DNA of 64,000 nt from Myxococcus terminator_A (GCA_049194865.1 JBLZWL010000004.1:26829-90828), one strand, 5' to 3'. Counted from the stretch's first letter, positions 35,227 to 44,305 are shown. Made by a program: numbers and translations. The notes: generated by a model not told the origin, from the sequence alone.

Positions 35227-36195
35227 TCAGAGGTCCGTGCCGGGCGGTGTCGTGGGCGGCGGTGACGGCTTCGCCTCCGGTGCCATCCCTGTCCCCAGGG
35301 CCAACGCGGAGTCGATGGCCTCCAGCAAGGGACCCGCGGGCGCCCCAGGCAGCGTCGTGCAGGCCCGGACCAACTCCCTCTTGGTGCGCAGCCGGTCCGG
35401 GTGCGTCTTGGCCTGTCGCGCCAGGGCCTCCGGGTCCACCGGCGCCGCCAGCAGCGAGGCACAGGTGCGGAAGGTCTCCATCCTCGAGCGGTCCTCGTCC
35501 AGGAGCAACACGGGAGCACCGTCCAGGAGCAGGCCCGTGAAGCTCAGGGCCCGTGCCTCGTCCGCGCTCAGCACCAGCGCCCCATTCACCGTGGCGCGCG
35601 GCTCGGGCGGAGGGCCGTTGCCGCCCGCCAACTCCACCACGCCGTCCGCGGGCTGTGGCTGGCAAGGCACCTCTCGCAGCGCCAGCATCTCATCCGCCTT
35701 GCGCGTCTCCTTCGACTCGCCGCCCCGATGAAGCTGGACGAGCCCCGCCACCAGCGCGGGCACGCCCACCGACAGCAGCACCGCGCCCCAGGTCGTCGCC
35801 ACCTCGCGACTGGAGGCGCCGTAGCGACCGTCGCGGTCGATGGCGGACCGGTCCGGCGAGTCGGAGAAGAGCGTGCGCCCCAACACCAGGAAGCCACCCA
35901 CCGCGGTGAGGACGCCGCCCGAGCTCACCGCCCCCGCCGCGCCCGGGACGGAGCGGGTGGTGATGATGTCCTCGGAGTACTCGGCATGTTGCTCGGTGCG
36001 ACAGATGTCCGCCGTGGAGAAGCGCAGGGTGAGCTGCGGCCAGCTCACCTCCGTGCGCGCGAAGGGCATGCGCTCCCCGAGCTGCGACTCCTGGAGGTAC
36101 GTGCGCAGGACGGGCCCACGCTCGGTGCGCCGCTCCATGTCCAGGGGCGTACACCCCACCGACAACACCAACGCCGACGCCACCCACCGCTTCAT
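35227..36195 (-). CDS. Lipoprotein of unknown function with internal membrane segments
   Basis: A 322-residue protein from the ATG at 36195, preceded by GGGGGGAAGAG. MKRWVASALVLSVGC is a lipoprotein signal. Two hydrophobic helices lie near residues 87-110 (GAAGAVSSGGVLTAVGGFLVLG) and 135-155 (TWGAVLLSVGVPALVAGLVQL). The C-terminal third is soluble and includes AAPVDPEALARQAKTHPDRLRTKRELVRAC. No family recognised. It overlaps the small lipoprotein gene upstream in an ATGA, so they probably act together. Confidence 0.75.
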   Translation of the reverse strand: MKRWVASALVLSVGCTPLDMERRTERGPVLRTYLQESQLGERMPFARTEVSWPQLTLRFSTADICRTEQHAEYSEDIITTRSVPGAAGAVSSGGVLTAVGGFLVLGRTLFSDSPDRSAIDRDGRYGASSREVATTWGAVLLSVGVPALVAGLVQLHRGGESKETRKADEMLALREVPCQPQPADGVVELAGGNGPPPEPRATVNGALVLSADEARALSFTGLLLDGAPVLLLDEDRSRMETFRTCASLLAAPVDPEALARQAKTHPDRLRTKRELVRACTTLPGAPAGPLLEAIDSALALGTGMAPEAKPSPPPTTPPGTDL

Positions 36196-36554
36196 GGCTC
36201 TTCCCCCCGGAAAAAGGTCGTCACGTCCGGACACTCCACGAGGAACCGGGTCGTGTCCTCACACGACGGCGGGCGCTCCGTGGTGGTCCCCACCCGGATG
36301 AGCGGCTCCCGGCAGGCCAGGACGCGCTCTCGCGAGGGCGAGGAGAAGGTGAACTCCTCCGCACCGCAGCCCGTCCGCTCCAGCAGGGTGGCCTCGCAGC
36401 CCAGGCCAGTGTCGAGCTGCTCGGCCACGCCGGGACAGGCCGAGGTCTGGCAGAGGCGGGTGACGACATCCCGACAGACGGCTGCGTCGGGCGCTTCGGG
36501 GCCGGAGCAGGCGGTCAGCCAGGCCAGCGGACACAAGAAGAACAGGTATCTCAC
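36192..36554 (-). CDS. Small Cys-rich lipoprotein
   Basis: A 120-residue protein. MRYLFFLCPLAWLTAC is a lipoprotein signal with lipobox LTAC. The mature part has eight cysteines in spaced pairs (VCRDVVTRLC, SACPGV, GLGCEATL, TGCGAEE, LACREP, SCEDTT, ECPDV), so an oxidised disulfide-rich domain is likely. It is translationally coupled to the larger lipoprotein gene downstream and divergent from prmA. No family recognised. Confidence 0.75.
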   Translation of the reverse strand: MRYLFFLCPLAWLTACSGPEAPDAAVCRDVVTRLCQTSACPGVAEQLDTGLGCEATLLERTGCGAEEFTFSSPSRERVLACREPLIRVGTTTERPPSCEDTTRFLVECPDVTTFFRGEEP

Positions 36555-36594
36555 GGCGCTCCCACGCTACGCACGGCGCGGTAAAAGGGCCGCC

Positions 36595-37461
36595 ATGTCC
36601 CAGACCTATCTGTCACTCACCGTGGAGTTGCCCGAGGAAGCGTCCGAGGCCGTACAGGACCTCCTCCACGAGTCCGGTGCGCTCGGCCTCGAGGTACGAG
36701 ACCGCGAAACCCCCACCATGCCCGGCGTGAAGGCTCCGCCGGTGGGTGAGAACATCATCATCGGCTACTTCGACGACCGCGAGACGGCCGAGGCCGCCCG
36801 CGACGAGGTGGCGGAGAACCACCCCGCCGCCCGTCTCAACCTGGACGAACAGCCCCAGCAGGACTGGAGCAACGAGTGGAAGTCGCTCATCAAGTCCGTG
36901 CATGTGGGCCGGCTGTGGGTGGGGCCGCCGTGGGACGTGGGCAACGCCCCCGCCGAAGCGGTGCGACTGGTGATTGAGCCGAAGATGGCCTTCGGCACGG
37001 GCGACCACCCCACGACGTCCCTGTGTCTGGCGGCGGTGGATGCGTTCATGGCCGACCATCCGGGCGCCAGCGTCCTGGACGTGGGCACCGGCACGGGCGT
37101 GCTCGCCATCGCCGCGAAGAAGCTGGGCGCGGGGCGCGTCGTCGCCACGGACAATGACCCGACGTCGGTGGAGCTGGCCCAGGAGAACCTGGCGGACAAC
37201 GGCACGCCCGACATCGACGTGTCCGGCAAGGAGCTGACAGGGGTGGAGGGCACCTTCGACCTGGTGCTGGCCAACATCCTCGCCAACACGCTCATCGAGC
37301 TGGCGCCGCTCATCGCGCTCAAGGCGAAGGACCGGCTGGTGCTCGCGGGCGTGCTGTCGCATCAGCGCACGGACGTGGAAGCCGCCTACCGCAACCTGGG
37401 CTTCACCGTGCTGCCCGGCGCGACGCAGGGCGAGTGGGTTCGCATCGACCTGAAGCGCTGA
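36595..37461 (+). CDS. prmA: PrmA: ribosomal protein L11 methyltransferase
   Basis: A 288-residue class I methyltransferase of the PrmA family, which trimethylates ribosomal protein L11. QDWSNEWKSLIKSVHVGRLWVGPPW is the substrate-binding linker typical of PrmA. MAFGTGDHPTT, LDVGTGTGVLAIAAKKLGA and DLVLANILANTL are the SAM-binding and catalytic motifs, with NILAN the family form of motif IV. The N-terminal domain (residues 1-90) is the L11-recognition ferredoxin-like domain. It is monocistronic. Confidence 0.94.
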   Translation: MSQTYLSLTVELPEEASEAVQDLLHESGALGLEVRDRETPTMPGVKAPPVGENIIIGYFDDRETAEAARDEVAENHPAARLNLDEQPQQDWSNEWKSLIKSVHVGRLWVGPPWDVGNAPAEAVRLVIEPKMAFGTGDHPTTSLCLAAVDAFMADHPGASVLDVGTGTGVLAIAAKKLGAGRVVATDNDPTSVELAQENLADNGTPDIDVSGKELTGVEGTFDLVLANILANTLIELAPLIALKAKDRLVLAGVLSHQRTDVEAAYRNLGFTVLPGATQGEWVRIDLKR

Positions 37462-37496
37462 GGTGCTGGCCCCAGGGCTCGCGTGCGATGACCACG

Positions 37497-37542
37497 CGGG
37501 CCCACGGGCTCTGGCGAGACTCCGCGAGGCGGCGTGGGCCCG
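37497..37542. terminator. Bidirectional hairpin between convergent prmA and membrane hydrolase genes
   Basis: Perfect 10-bp arms CGGGCCCACG (37497-37506) and CGTGGGCCCG (37533-37542) are separated by 26 bases. The long loop and lack of T-run make it a weaker candidate, but its place in the 112-base convergent gap supports a terminator role. Confidence 0.4.
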
Positions 37543-37573
37543 ACAACGTGCACGCGGGCCCCGCCACGCTTCG

Positions 37574-38698
37574 TCACTCGACGGTCGGGCGCTTCACGAG
37601 CCGCAGCTCCTTGTCGAGTTCCACCACGGCGGAGCCGAGCCCGCCGCTCTGCGAGCGTGAGTACCGCACGTCATCAATCGTGACGCGCCACCCCGCCTCC
37701 GTCTCGGCCACCTGATACGTGGGCAGGCGCAGCCAGTTCGCGAGGCCACGCAGATGCGGCGCCGCGAGCGCGGCCTGGATGACGGGGCCAGGGTTCGGCT
37801 CACGAGGGAGCGTCGGCCCGCTGATTTCGAGGTGCCCGTCGCCGCCGCGCAGGAAGTCCGCGCGCACGAAGTGGTAGCGGTCCGGCCCCAGCGCGATGAG
37901 GTCTCGTACGAAGGGGTTCGCGGGCACCGGCCCCGCGATGACGCGCTCCACCGGGTGCCCATGAGCCCTCAGCCACTGCTGGGCCCTCGGCGCGGCGACC
38001 TGGGAGCCCAGGAAGATGGCGCCCAGATAGAGCACCAACCCCACTCCGCACACGGTGGCCACGCGCTGGGTGGGCACCACGTGTGTGCCCTTCAATCGCA
38101 ACCAGACAATCGCCGCCACGCCCACGGCCCAGAGCACCTTCGCGGGCCAGGGCACGAACGCGGGAAACATGACGAGCGCGGTGGTGGCGATACCCAACAC
38201 CCCCCACCCCGCGACGGACTTCCGCGTGCGCGCATCCGCCATGATGACGGCCGCCCCCGCGAGCAGCCACACCCACGGGTCGACGATGAACAACGCGTCA
38301 CCGTAGAACCACGTCCCGTCGAACGGCATCAGCAGCCGGACGCCATAGGTGTTGAGCCAGTCCAGCGCGGGATGACTCAGCACCGACACCGTGGACAAGA
38401 GCAACAGCGGCCCGGCGCGCGCGGGCGCCAGGTCCGGGTGCCGCCGCCTTCGCACGAAGCGGTCCCACAGCAACATCAACCCCGTCAGGACAAAGGGCCA
38501 GAGCGCCAGCGCGAGCACCCCGTGCGTCCAGCCTCGACGCCAGTACAGCGAGGCGTCCGAGCCCGCGAAGGTGACGACGGCATCCACGTCCGGGAGATTG
38601 GCGCCGATGACGAGCGTCGCGGTGGCCAGCGGCGTGTAGCGCTTCAGCCCCGCCTCCGCCATCCAGGCCCCAACGAGCGAGTGAGCGAGATTGTCCAT
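37574..38698 (-). CDS. YdjM/LexA-regulated-type membrane-bound metal-dependent hydrolase
   Basis: A 374-residue multi-pass protein of the DUF457/YdjM group. MDNLAHSLVGAWMAEAGLKRYTPLATATLVIGANLPDVDAV has the His near residue 6 and the NLPDVDAV Asp pair that form the putative metal site. GWTHGVLALALWPF and SHPALDWLNTYG give further conserved His and Asp residues. Several hydrophobic helices follow. The C-terminal 120 residues form a soluble domain (AVERVIAGPVPANPF to the end). Substrate is unknown. It is divergent from the DUF1993 gene. Confidence 0.85.
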   Translation of the reverse strand: MDNLAHSLVGAWMAEAGLKRYTPLATATLVIGANLPDVDAVVTFAGSDASLYWRRGWTHGVLALALWPFVLTGLMLLWDRFVRRRRHPDLAPARAGPLLLLSTVSVLSHPALDWLNTYGVRLLMPFDGTWFYGDALFIVDPWVWLLAGAAVIMADARTRKSVAGWGVLGIATTALVMFPAFVPWPAKVLWAVGVAAIVWLRLKGTHVVPTQRVATVCGVGLVLYLGAIFLGSQVAAPRAQQWLRAHGHPVERVIAGPVPANPFVRDLIALGPDRYHFVRADFLRGGDGHLEISGPTLPREPNPGPVIQAALAAPHLRGLANWLRLPTYQVAETEAGWRVTIDDVRYSRSQSGGLGSAVVELDKELRLVKRPTVE

Positions 38699-38836
38699 CT
38701 CCCTCCGACGCTACTTCACTCCCTCGCGAACCTCGACACCTCGCGTCACCTTCTCTACGCGGCACGAAATCGAGGGACGCGTTAGACAGTCGCGCATCGA
38801 AGCACCGCCGTCCACCCGCACACCCCGGAGCCCCCC

Positions 38837-39352
38837 ATGTCCCTCTCGATGTACCAGGCGTCGATTCCCGTCTACATCCGTGCCCTCAACGTCCTCTCCG
38901 CCCTGCTCGAGAAGGGGGCCCAGCACGCGAAGGAGAACGGCATCGACCCGCAGACCCTGCTCGACGCGAAGCTGGCGCCGGACATGTACAACCTCGTGGC
39001 CCAGGTGCAGCGCGCCAGCGACACCTCGAAGGCCACCGCCGAACGGCTGAGTGGAGTTCCCGCCCCGCGCATGCCGGACACCGAGAAAACCTTCGACGAG
39101 CTGTTCGCTCGCATCGCCAAGACTGTCACCTACCTGAAGAGCATCGACGCCTCGACGCTCCAGGGCAGCGAGAAGCGCACCGTCACGCTCACGGCGGGGG
39201 AGTTCAAGCGCGACTTCAAGGGAGATGACTATCTGCTCACCTTCGCCCTGCCGAACTTCTATTTCCACATCACCACGGCCTACGACATCCTCCGCCACAG
39301 CGGCGTGCGCATCGGCAAGCAGGACTTCATCGGCCCCTTCGAGCCGCGCTGA
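38837..39352 (+). CDS. DUF1993 family protein
   Basis: A 171-residue cytoplasmic helical protein. It matches the DUF1993 family (DinB-like four-helix fold): MSLSMYQASIPVYIRALNVLSALLEKG at the N-terminus, LAPDMYNLVAQVQRASDTSKA, RMPDTEKTFDELFARIAKTVTYL and the C-terminal LPNFYFHITTAYDILRHSGV with the conserved NFYFH. The biochemical function of the family is unknown. It is followed by an AraC regulator 46 bases downstream on the same strand. Confidence 0.88.
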   Translation: MSLSMYQASIPVYIRALNVLSALLEKGAQHAKENGIDPQTLLDAKLAPDMYNLVAQVQRASDTSKATAERLSGVPAPRMPDTEKTFDELFARIAKTVTYLKSIDASTLQGSEKRTVTLTAGEFKRDFKGDDYLLTFALPNFYFHITTAYDILRHSGVRIGKQDFIGPFEPR

Positions 39353-39398
39353 ACGTCTCTTGGGCTCCGCGCGCCGAACGCGCTAGCGTCCCCGCCGC

Positions 39399-40457
39399 GT
39401 GGAGCCCCCACCCTCTCATCCGCCGCCCAAGCCCCCGGACGAGGTCCGCTCCCAGCTCGTGGGCCCGCTGCTCGCCTACCTGCGCGCCACGGGCAGGGAC
39501 CCGACACCGCTGGTGGAGCGCTTCGGCCTGCCCCTCGACGCGGGCACCCTGCCCGAGGTCAGCCTCCCGCTCACCACCCTGCACGCCTTCCTGGATGCCG
39601 CGGAGGAGCTCTCCCAGGACGCCTTCCTCGGCCTCCACGTCGCCCAGCGCGTGCCACGCGGCAACTACGGGCTCGTCGAGTACATCGCCCGGGCCTCGCC
39701 CACGGTGCGCGCCACCTTCCGCTCCCTCGCGCGATACCTGGCGCTGCTGGAGCCCGCGTGGCTCGCCTCCTTCACCGACGACGCGGACGGAGGCGGCACC
39801 TTCGCCTATGGCATCGCCGGAGCCCCGCTCGCGTACGGCCGTCACGCGAGTGAATACGGCCTCGCCCTCTTCACCCACGTCGGCCGACAGCTCACCGAGC
39901 GCCCCTGGACACCGCGCGCTGTCGCCTTCGCCCACCCCGCGCCGCCGGATGTCGCGCCGCTGGTGGAGCACTTCGGCGTCACTCCGACGTTCGGCGGCGG
40001 ACGCAATGCCCTCACGCTGGACGCGGCCACGCTCGACCTGCGCGTGGTGGGCGCGGACCCCGCCCTGCTCTCCGTGCTGGAGCGCGCCGCCAGTGGAGTG
40101 AATCCCCCCGCGCCTCCAGCGCCACCGGATGCCCCTGGCTTCGTCCAGGCCGTGCGCGACGCCATCCGGGCCTCGCTCCGCGACGGAGCGCCTCAAGTCA
40201 GTGACGTGGCCAAGGGCCTCCACGTCAGCCCTCGCACCTTCCAGCGCCGGCTCACCGAGCTGGGCACGTCGTTCCAGGACGAGGTCGACACGGTGCGGCG
40301 AGAGCTGGCCTGCCAGTACCTGCGCGATGTGAATCTGGGCGTCAGTCAGGTCGCCTTCCTGCTGGGCTACTCCGAGCTGAGCACGTTCGACCGCGCCTTC
40401 AAGCGGTGGACGGGGATGACGCCTCGCGTCTGGCGGGAGAGCGCCGAGCGGCCTTGA
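39399..40457 (+). CDS. AraC-family regulator with arabinose-binding-type sensor domain
   Basis: A 352-residue regulator starting at a GTG (39399). Residues 20-200 form the PF12625-type arabinose-binding domain of AraC-like proteins (FLGLHVAQRVPRGNYGLVEYIARASPTVRATF). The C-terminal 110 residues are the two-HTH AraC domain: QVSDVAKGLHVSPRTFQRRLTELGTSFQDEVD and VSQVAFLLGYSELSTFDRAFKRWTGMTPRVWR (quoted in parts). This group includes OruR/ArgR-like regulators of unlike ligands. The target may be nearby, but no operator was identified. Confidence 0.9.
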   Translation: MEPPPSHPPPKPPDEVRSQLVGPLLAYLRATGRDPTPLVERFGLPLDAGTLPEVSLPLTTLHAFLDAAEELSQDAFLGLHVAQRVPRGNYGLVEYIARASPTVRATFRSLARYLALLEPAWLASFTDDADGGGTFAYGIAGAPLAYGRHASEYGLALFTHVGRQLTERPWTPRAVAFAHPAPPDVAPLVEHFGVTPTFGGGRNALTLDAATLDLRVVGADPALLSVLERAASGVNPPAPPAPPDAPGFVQAVRDAIRASLRDGAPQVSDVAKGLHVSPRTFQRRLTELGTSFQDEVDTVRRELACQYLRDVNLGVSQVAFLLGYSELSTFDRAFKRWTGMTPRVWRESAERP

Positions 40458-40591
40458 AGCCAGCACGGTGGGACGGGTGCGGGGCAGCCGACCCGTGGCG
40501 TCTTCGGCCAGGAGATTGGCGTGCGCCGCCAGGACACCTGTGCCGACTTCACCTAACTTCCCACCTCCCCTGCTCCCGTCCGGAGGACATC

Positions 40592-41080
40592 ATGCTCAAG
40601 CCCCAGGTCGCCGCGCTCTTCGATGAGTACTACTCGTCGCATCAGCACCCCACCAACCGGCTGACGCACAAGGTCGCCATCCCCGTCATCGTGCTGCACA
40701 TCATCGCGATGCTGGACTGGGTGAAGCTGGTGGCCGTGCCCGTGCTCCCGGGAGGAGTGCTCACGCTGGGCATGGTGGCGCTGGCGCTGACGGCCATCTG
40801 GTACCTGCGCGCCGACGTGAAGCTGGGCCTCGCGGTGGTGGTGTTCATGGCCGCCTGCTTCCCCATCGGCCGGCTGATGCCCACGTGGAGCGTGGTGGCC
40901 ATCGCCGTGTTTGGATGGCTCATCCAGTTGGCGGGCCACGCCGTCTGGGAGAAGAAGTCCCCGTCGTTCCTCACCAACCTGGTCCACGCGCTGGTGGGTC
41001 CGCTGTTCTTCGTCGCGGTCCTCTTCGGCGACTACGTCATCAAGCCCCAACCCCAGGCCGGCGCCCCGGCGCGCGCCTGA
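40592..41080 (+). CDS. Mpo1-like (DUF962) membrane protein, first copy
   Basis: A 162-residue protein from the ATG at 40592 with GGAGG five bases upstream. FDEYYSSHQHPTNRLTHKVAIPVIVLHI carries the His and Asn residues at the start of the DUF962/YGL010w family, and FGWLIQLAGHAVWEKKSPSFL carries the GHxxxEKKxPA-type motif. Four membrane helices are apparent. Yeast Mpo1 is an Fe(II)-dependent dioxygenase of 2-hydroxy fatty acids; the His pattern (HxxxxNxxxH and GHxxxEK) fits this, but function here is inferred. It is followed after 23 bases by a second copy. Confidence 0.85.
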   Translation: MLKPQVAALFDEYYSSHQHPTNRLTHKVAIPVIVLHIIAMLDWVKLVAVPVLPGGVLTLGMVALALTAIWYLRADVKLGLAVVVFMAACFPIGRLMPTWSVVAIAVFGWLIQLAGHAVWEKKSPSFLTNLVHALVGPLFFVAVLFGDYVIKPQPQAGAPARA

Positions 41081-41103
41081 GCACGTCCGTCCCCAAGCAC
41101 CCC

Positions 41104-41619
41104 ATGAGCTTCGCCGACAAGCTGCGCGTCTGGATGCCCCTGCACGAGAACCGCGCCAGCCGCGCGGTCCACTTCCTGGGCGCGTACATGTTCATCTTCG
41201 CCCTGCTCGTCCCGCTCGGCCTCGTGCGCTTCTCCGTGGGAGGCCTGGAGCTGTCCGCCGCGCACGTGCTGGCGGCCGCCGTGGCCCTGTACGCCGTCTC
41301 GCTGGAGTGGACGGCGGGCATCCTCATGAGCCTGCCACTCATCCCCACGCTGAACGCCGCGCTGGGCGTGGGGCACCTGCCGGGCTCCACCGTCGCCATC
41401 GTCGCCGTCTCCGTCATGGTGGTGCGCTTCGCGCTCGTCGTCGGCGCGCACGTCGTCCTCGAGAAGAAGACCCACGGCCTGTCCCTCGGCGGCCCGCTGC
41501 TCTTCTTCATCGAGCCCGTCTACCTGCTCACCCTCGTCCTCTTCGGGATGGGCCTGAAGCGCGACCTGCACGCGCGCGTCACCGCGGGCGGGCCTCGGCC
41601 GGCGACGCTCACCGCGTAG
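41104..41619 (+). CDS. Mpo1-like (DUF962) membrane protein, second copy
   Basis: A 171-residue paralogue of the preceding protein. It starts MSFADKLRVWMPLHENRASRAVHFLGAYMF, with HENRxxRxxHF replacing the first copy's HQHPTNRLTHK, and ends VGAHVVLEKKTHGLSLGGPLLFF, keeping the H-x3-EKK core. Four membrane helices are present. It is likely cotranscribed with the first copy; together they may act on hydroxy fatty acids from sphingolipid-like or myxobacterial 2-hydroxy lipids (inference). Confidence 0.78.
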   Translation: MSFADKLRVWMPLHENRASRAVHFLGAYMFIFALLVPLGLVRFSVGGLELSAAHVLAAAVALYAVSLEWTAGILMSLPLIPTLNAALGVGHLPGSTVAIVAVSVMVVRFALVVGAHVVLEKKTHGLSLGGPLLFFIEPVYLLTLVLFGMGLKRDLHARVTAGGPRPATLTA

Positions 41620-41665
41620 TGGCGCATGGGGCGGTGGCGGCATGGGCCTCCGCCGCCCTGCTTCA

Positions 41666-43000
41666 CTACGTGCCGCTGGCGATGCGCGCGGGAGGTGGCG
41701 GCAGCTCGACGGCCTCGCTCAGCACGTGGCCCTGGAGCGCGTGCACCACCACCGCCTCGCGGCGCCCCCTCACGTGAGTCTCGCCCAGCCGTCGGCCGGT
41801 GAAGTCCCCACCGCCTCGCAGCCAGGTGCTCTCGCTCACGAGGATGTCCACGCCGTGCACCTTGGTGAGCCCCTCCACCCGTGAGGCCAGGTTCACCGCG
41901 TCACCAATGACGGTGTACTCATGCTGCTCGGCGCCCCCGAGCATGCCCGCCGCCACCACGCCTGTGTGCAGGCCGATGCCGATGCGCAGCGGGGGCAGGC
42001 CCTGCGACGTGCGCCGCTTGTTGAGCTCGCCCAGCTTCTCGCGCATGTCCAGCGCCGCGTGCATGGCCAGCTCCGCGTGGTCCTCGCTCGAGTCCGGCAC
42101 GCCCCAGCACGCGAGCATCCCGTCCCCCAGGAACTTGTTCACGATGCCCCCTCGCGCCATCACGATGTGGGTCATCTGTCCGAAGTACTCGTCGAGCAGC
42201 TCCAGCACCTCGCGCGGCTGGAGCGTCTCGCTCAGCATGGTGAAGTCGCGGATGTCGCTGAAGAGGATGGTGACCTCGCGCTGCACCGGCTGGAGCGACG
42301 TGTCCCCTGATTGCATCACCCGCTCCACCACCTGCTTGGGCAGGAAGCGCGACAACCCGTCGCGGCGCCGCAGCCGGAGGAACATGCTCCCCACCTCCGC
42401 GTTCGTCATCCAGATGAGCAGCCCGAGCGTCACGTAGCAGAAGACAACGAAGCTGGTGCTGGACCAGGTGCCATGTCCCGTCAGGCACGCCACGAGCGCG
42501 TAGCCCACCGACGACAGCGTCGTGGACAGCAGCACGTGCATCCACGAGAAGCGCGCCACGGAGAAGACCAGCACCATGCCCATGCTCGCGCCCAGCATGC
42601 CCGCGTCGAACTGGCCGGTGCGCGCCCACGCGTGCCACGCCATGAAGGCGAAGAAGCTGGTGTCCGCCACGGTGGTGGGAACGGGCAGCCACCGCGCATG
42701 GCGCAGGTGGGGACGCTGGCGGCGCAGCACGAGCAACGCGACGACGGAGAACAGCGCGTACAGCACGATGGCCAGCACGCGATGGAAGTCGTGCGGCGGC
42801 ATGGGCTCCCCGGTGACGTGGGCGATGCCACCCTGGCTCAGCGACAGCAACGCCATCAACGCCAGCCGCACCCAGGCCACCCGGAGCTCGCCCCGGAGCG
42901 AGCTCTCCGCGAGCACCAGCTCCTCGTTGGCGCGACTCAGCGCGAAGCGGGCCACCGCGGTGTCCCGGCCCGGCACGAGGACCTCGTCGCTTCGGCCCAT
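41666..43000 (-). CDS. Membrane-bound class III adenylate cyclase
   Basis: A 444-residue protein with six apparent membrane helices (residues 45-200), a short linker (SRFLPKQVVERVM) typical of myxobacterial cyclases, and a C-terminal class III catalytic domain. The metal-binding Asp residues are Asp249 (LFSDIRDF) and Asp293 (LGDGMLA). The adenine-specific Lys is Lys289 (VNKF) with Asp367, and the transition-state Asn370 and Arg374 lie in DAVNLASR. All key residues are present, so it is probably active and makes cAMP. The sensory input is the membrane region. It is convergent with the Mpo1-like pair and divergent from rsmE. Confidence 0.93.
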   Translation of the reverse strand: MGRSDEVLVPGRDTAVARFALSRANEELVLAESSLRGELRVAWVRLALMALLSLSQGGIAHVTGEPMPPHDFHRVLAIVLYALFSVVALLVLRRQRPHLRHARWLPVPTTVADTSFFAFMAWHAWARTGQFDAGMLGASMGMVLVFSVARFSWMHVLLSTTLSSVGYALVACLTGHGTWSSTSFVVFCYVTLGLLIWMTNAEVGSMFLRLRRRDGLSRFLPKQVVERVMQSGDTSLQPVQREVTILFSDIRDFTMLSETLQPREVLELLDEYFGQMTHIVMARGGIVNKFLGDGMLACWGVPDSSEDHAELAMHAALDMREKLGELNKRRTSQGLPPLRIGIGLHTGVVAAGMLGGAEQHEYTVIGDAVNLASRVEGLTKVHGVDILVSESTWLRGGGDFTGRRLGETHVRGRREAVVVHALQGHVLSEAVELPPPPARIASGT

Positions 43001-43193
43001 GATGGCGAGTCCCTTTCCTTATCCTCCCCCACTCCGACGGGCCCGAGGACTCGCCGCGCCAGCGCGGCTCTCGCATGGTGCCTCAAGTTGGAAAGCCCAG
43101 CGAGCCCTGGCGTCGGACGCCAGCTTGCTGTTGAAGTCGCCGCCTTGACACGGGGCCGCGAAGCACTCACCTCGCCCCGCTGGAGAAGCCCCC

Positions 43194-43928
43194 GTGGTCC
43201 GCCTCTTCGCGCCCATTCCGGAACCCGCTCCCGCCGAAGTGGCGCTGACGGGGGACCGCCGCCACTACGTCGTCCACGTCCTGCGGCTGGGCGAAGGCGA
43301 CGCGCTGGAGGTCTTCGACGGCAAGGGGCGCGCCTTCTCCGGACAGGTGACGGGCGTGGACGCGGAGGCCGTGCGCGTGCGGCTGGGCGACATGCGCCAG
43401 GCCCCCGCGCGCCGCTCGGTGAGCGTGCTCCAGGGGCTCCCCAAGGGCGACAAGCTGGAGTGGGTGCTGCAGAAGGGCACGGAGCTGGGCGCCACCGCGT
43501 TCCTCCCCGTGGACACCGTGCGCAGCGTGGTGAAGCTGGAGCCGCGCCGCGCCCAGGAGCGCACCGCGCGGTGGACGAAAATCGTGGAGGAGGCCGCCCG
43601 CCAATGCCGCCGCGACGACGTGCCTACCGTGGAGGTTCCTCGCACGCTCACCGAGGCCGCCAGGGCGCTGGCCCCGGGCACCGTGGTGCTGGTGCTGGAT
43701 GAAGAGGAGTCCGCCGTCCCCCTGGGCGAGGCCTTCCGCGCGGCGGGAGCGGGCACACCGGTGGCATTGGTGGTGGGCCCCGAGGGGGGACTGGCGCGCG
43801 AGGAGGTGGAGGCATTGAAGGCGCTGGGCGCCCGTCCCGTCACGTTGGGCTCGCGCATCCTCCGCACGGAGACGGCCGCGCTCGCCGCCCTGGCGGTGAT
43901 GATGCATCTCGACGGCGAGCTTGGTTAG
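43194..43928 (+). CDS. rsmE: RsmE: 16S rRNA m3U1498 methyltransferase
   Basis: A 244-residue SPOUT-class methyltransferase starting at a GTG. The N-terminal PUA-like domain begins MVRLFAPIPEP and includes HYVVHVLRLGEGDALEVFDGKG. The C-terminal knotted domain has QKGTELGATAFLP, RWTKIVEEAARQCRR, LVVGPEGGLAREEVE and LGSRILRTETAALAAL (motif GSRILRTETA), all diagnostic for RsmE. It methylates U1498 of 16S rRNA using SAM. Confidence 0.94.
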   Translation: MVRLFAPIPEPAPAEVALTGDRRHYVVHVLRLGEGDALEVFDGKGRAFSGQVTGVDAEAVRVRLGDMRQAPARRSVSVLQGLPKGDKLEWVLQKGTELGATAFLPVDTVRSVVKLEPRRAQERTARWTKIVEEAARQCRRDDVPTVEVPRTLTEAARALAPGTVVLVLDEEESAVPLGEAFRAAGAGTPVALVVGPEGGLAREEVEALKALGARPVTLGSRILRTETAALAALAVMMHLDGELG

Positions 43929-44001
43929 CGAGGGGGCAGCCGAGCGCTCATTCCCCGTGGGTTCTCACCGGCCGATCTGGATTCCTACGTTTCTCCCGTC
44001 T

Positions 44002-44018
44002 GGGACCTCAGGGGTCCC
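44002..44018 (+). terminator. Short hairpin between rsmE and the GlsB-like gene
   Basis: GGGACC-TCAGG-GGTCCC forms a 6-bp stem with a 5-nt loop ending 20 bases before the GlsB-like start codon. It could end rsmE transcription or lie in the GlsB leader; there is no T-run. Confidence 0.35.
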
Positions 44019-44038
44019 CTCAAACAGGAGAAGGTTTC

Positions 44039-44305
44039 ATGGGGATCATCGCATTCATCATCATCGGCCTCATCGCGGGTCTCATCGCTCGCGCCATCCT
44101 TCCCGGCAAGCAGAGCATGGGCCTGCTGGCGACGACGCTGTTGGGCATGGTGGGCTCGCTGCTCGGCGGTCTGATTGGGTCCCTCTTCACTCGGGATGGC
44201 CGTCTCTTCGATTTGCGTCCCTCGGGCATCATCATGTCGGTGCTAGGCGCCATCGTCGTGCTCCTCATCGTCGGGGCAGTGGGACGGCGCCGCGTCCACG
44301 CCTAG
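44039..44305 (+). CDS. GlsB/YeaQ/YmgE family stress-response membrane protein
   Basis: An 88-residue protein with three hydrophobic helices: IIAFIIIGLIAGLIARAI, LLATTLLGMVGSLLGGLIG and SVLGAIVVLLIVGAV. The PGKQ motif after helix one is characteristic of the GlsB/YeaQ (transglycosylase-associated) family. AGGAGAAGGTTTC precedes the ATG. Members are stress-induced membrane proteins without known enzymatic activity. It is a single-gene unit. Confidence 0.92.
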   Translation: MGIIAFIIIGLIAGLIARAILPGKQSMGLLATTLLGMVGSLLGGLIGSLFTRDGRLFDLRPSGIIMSVLGAIVVLLIVGAVGRRRVHA

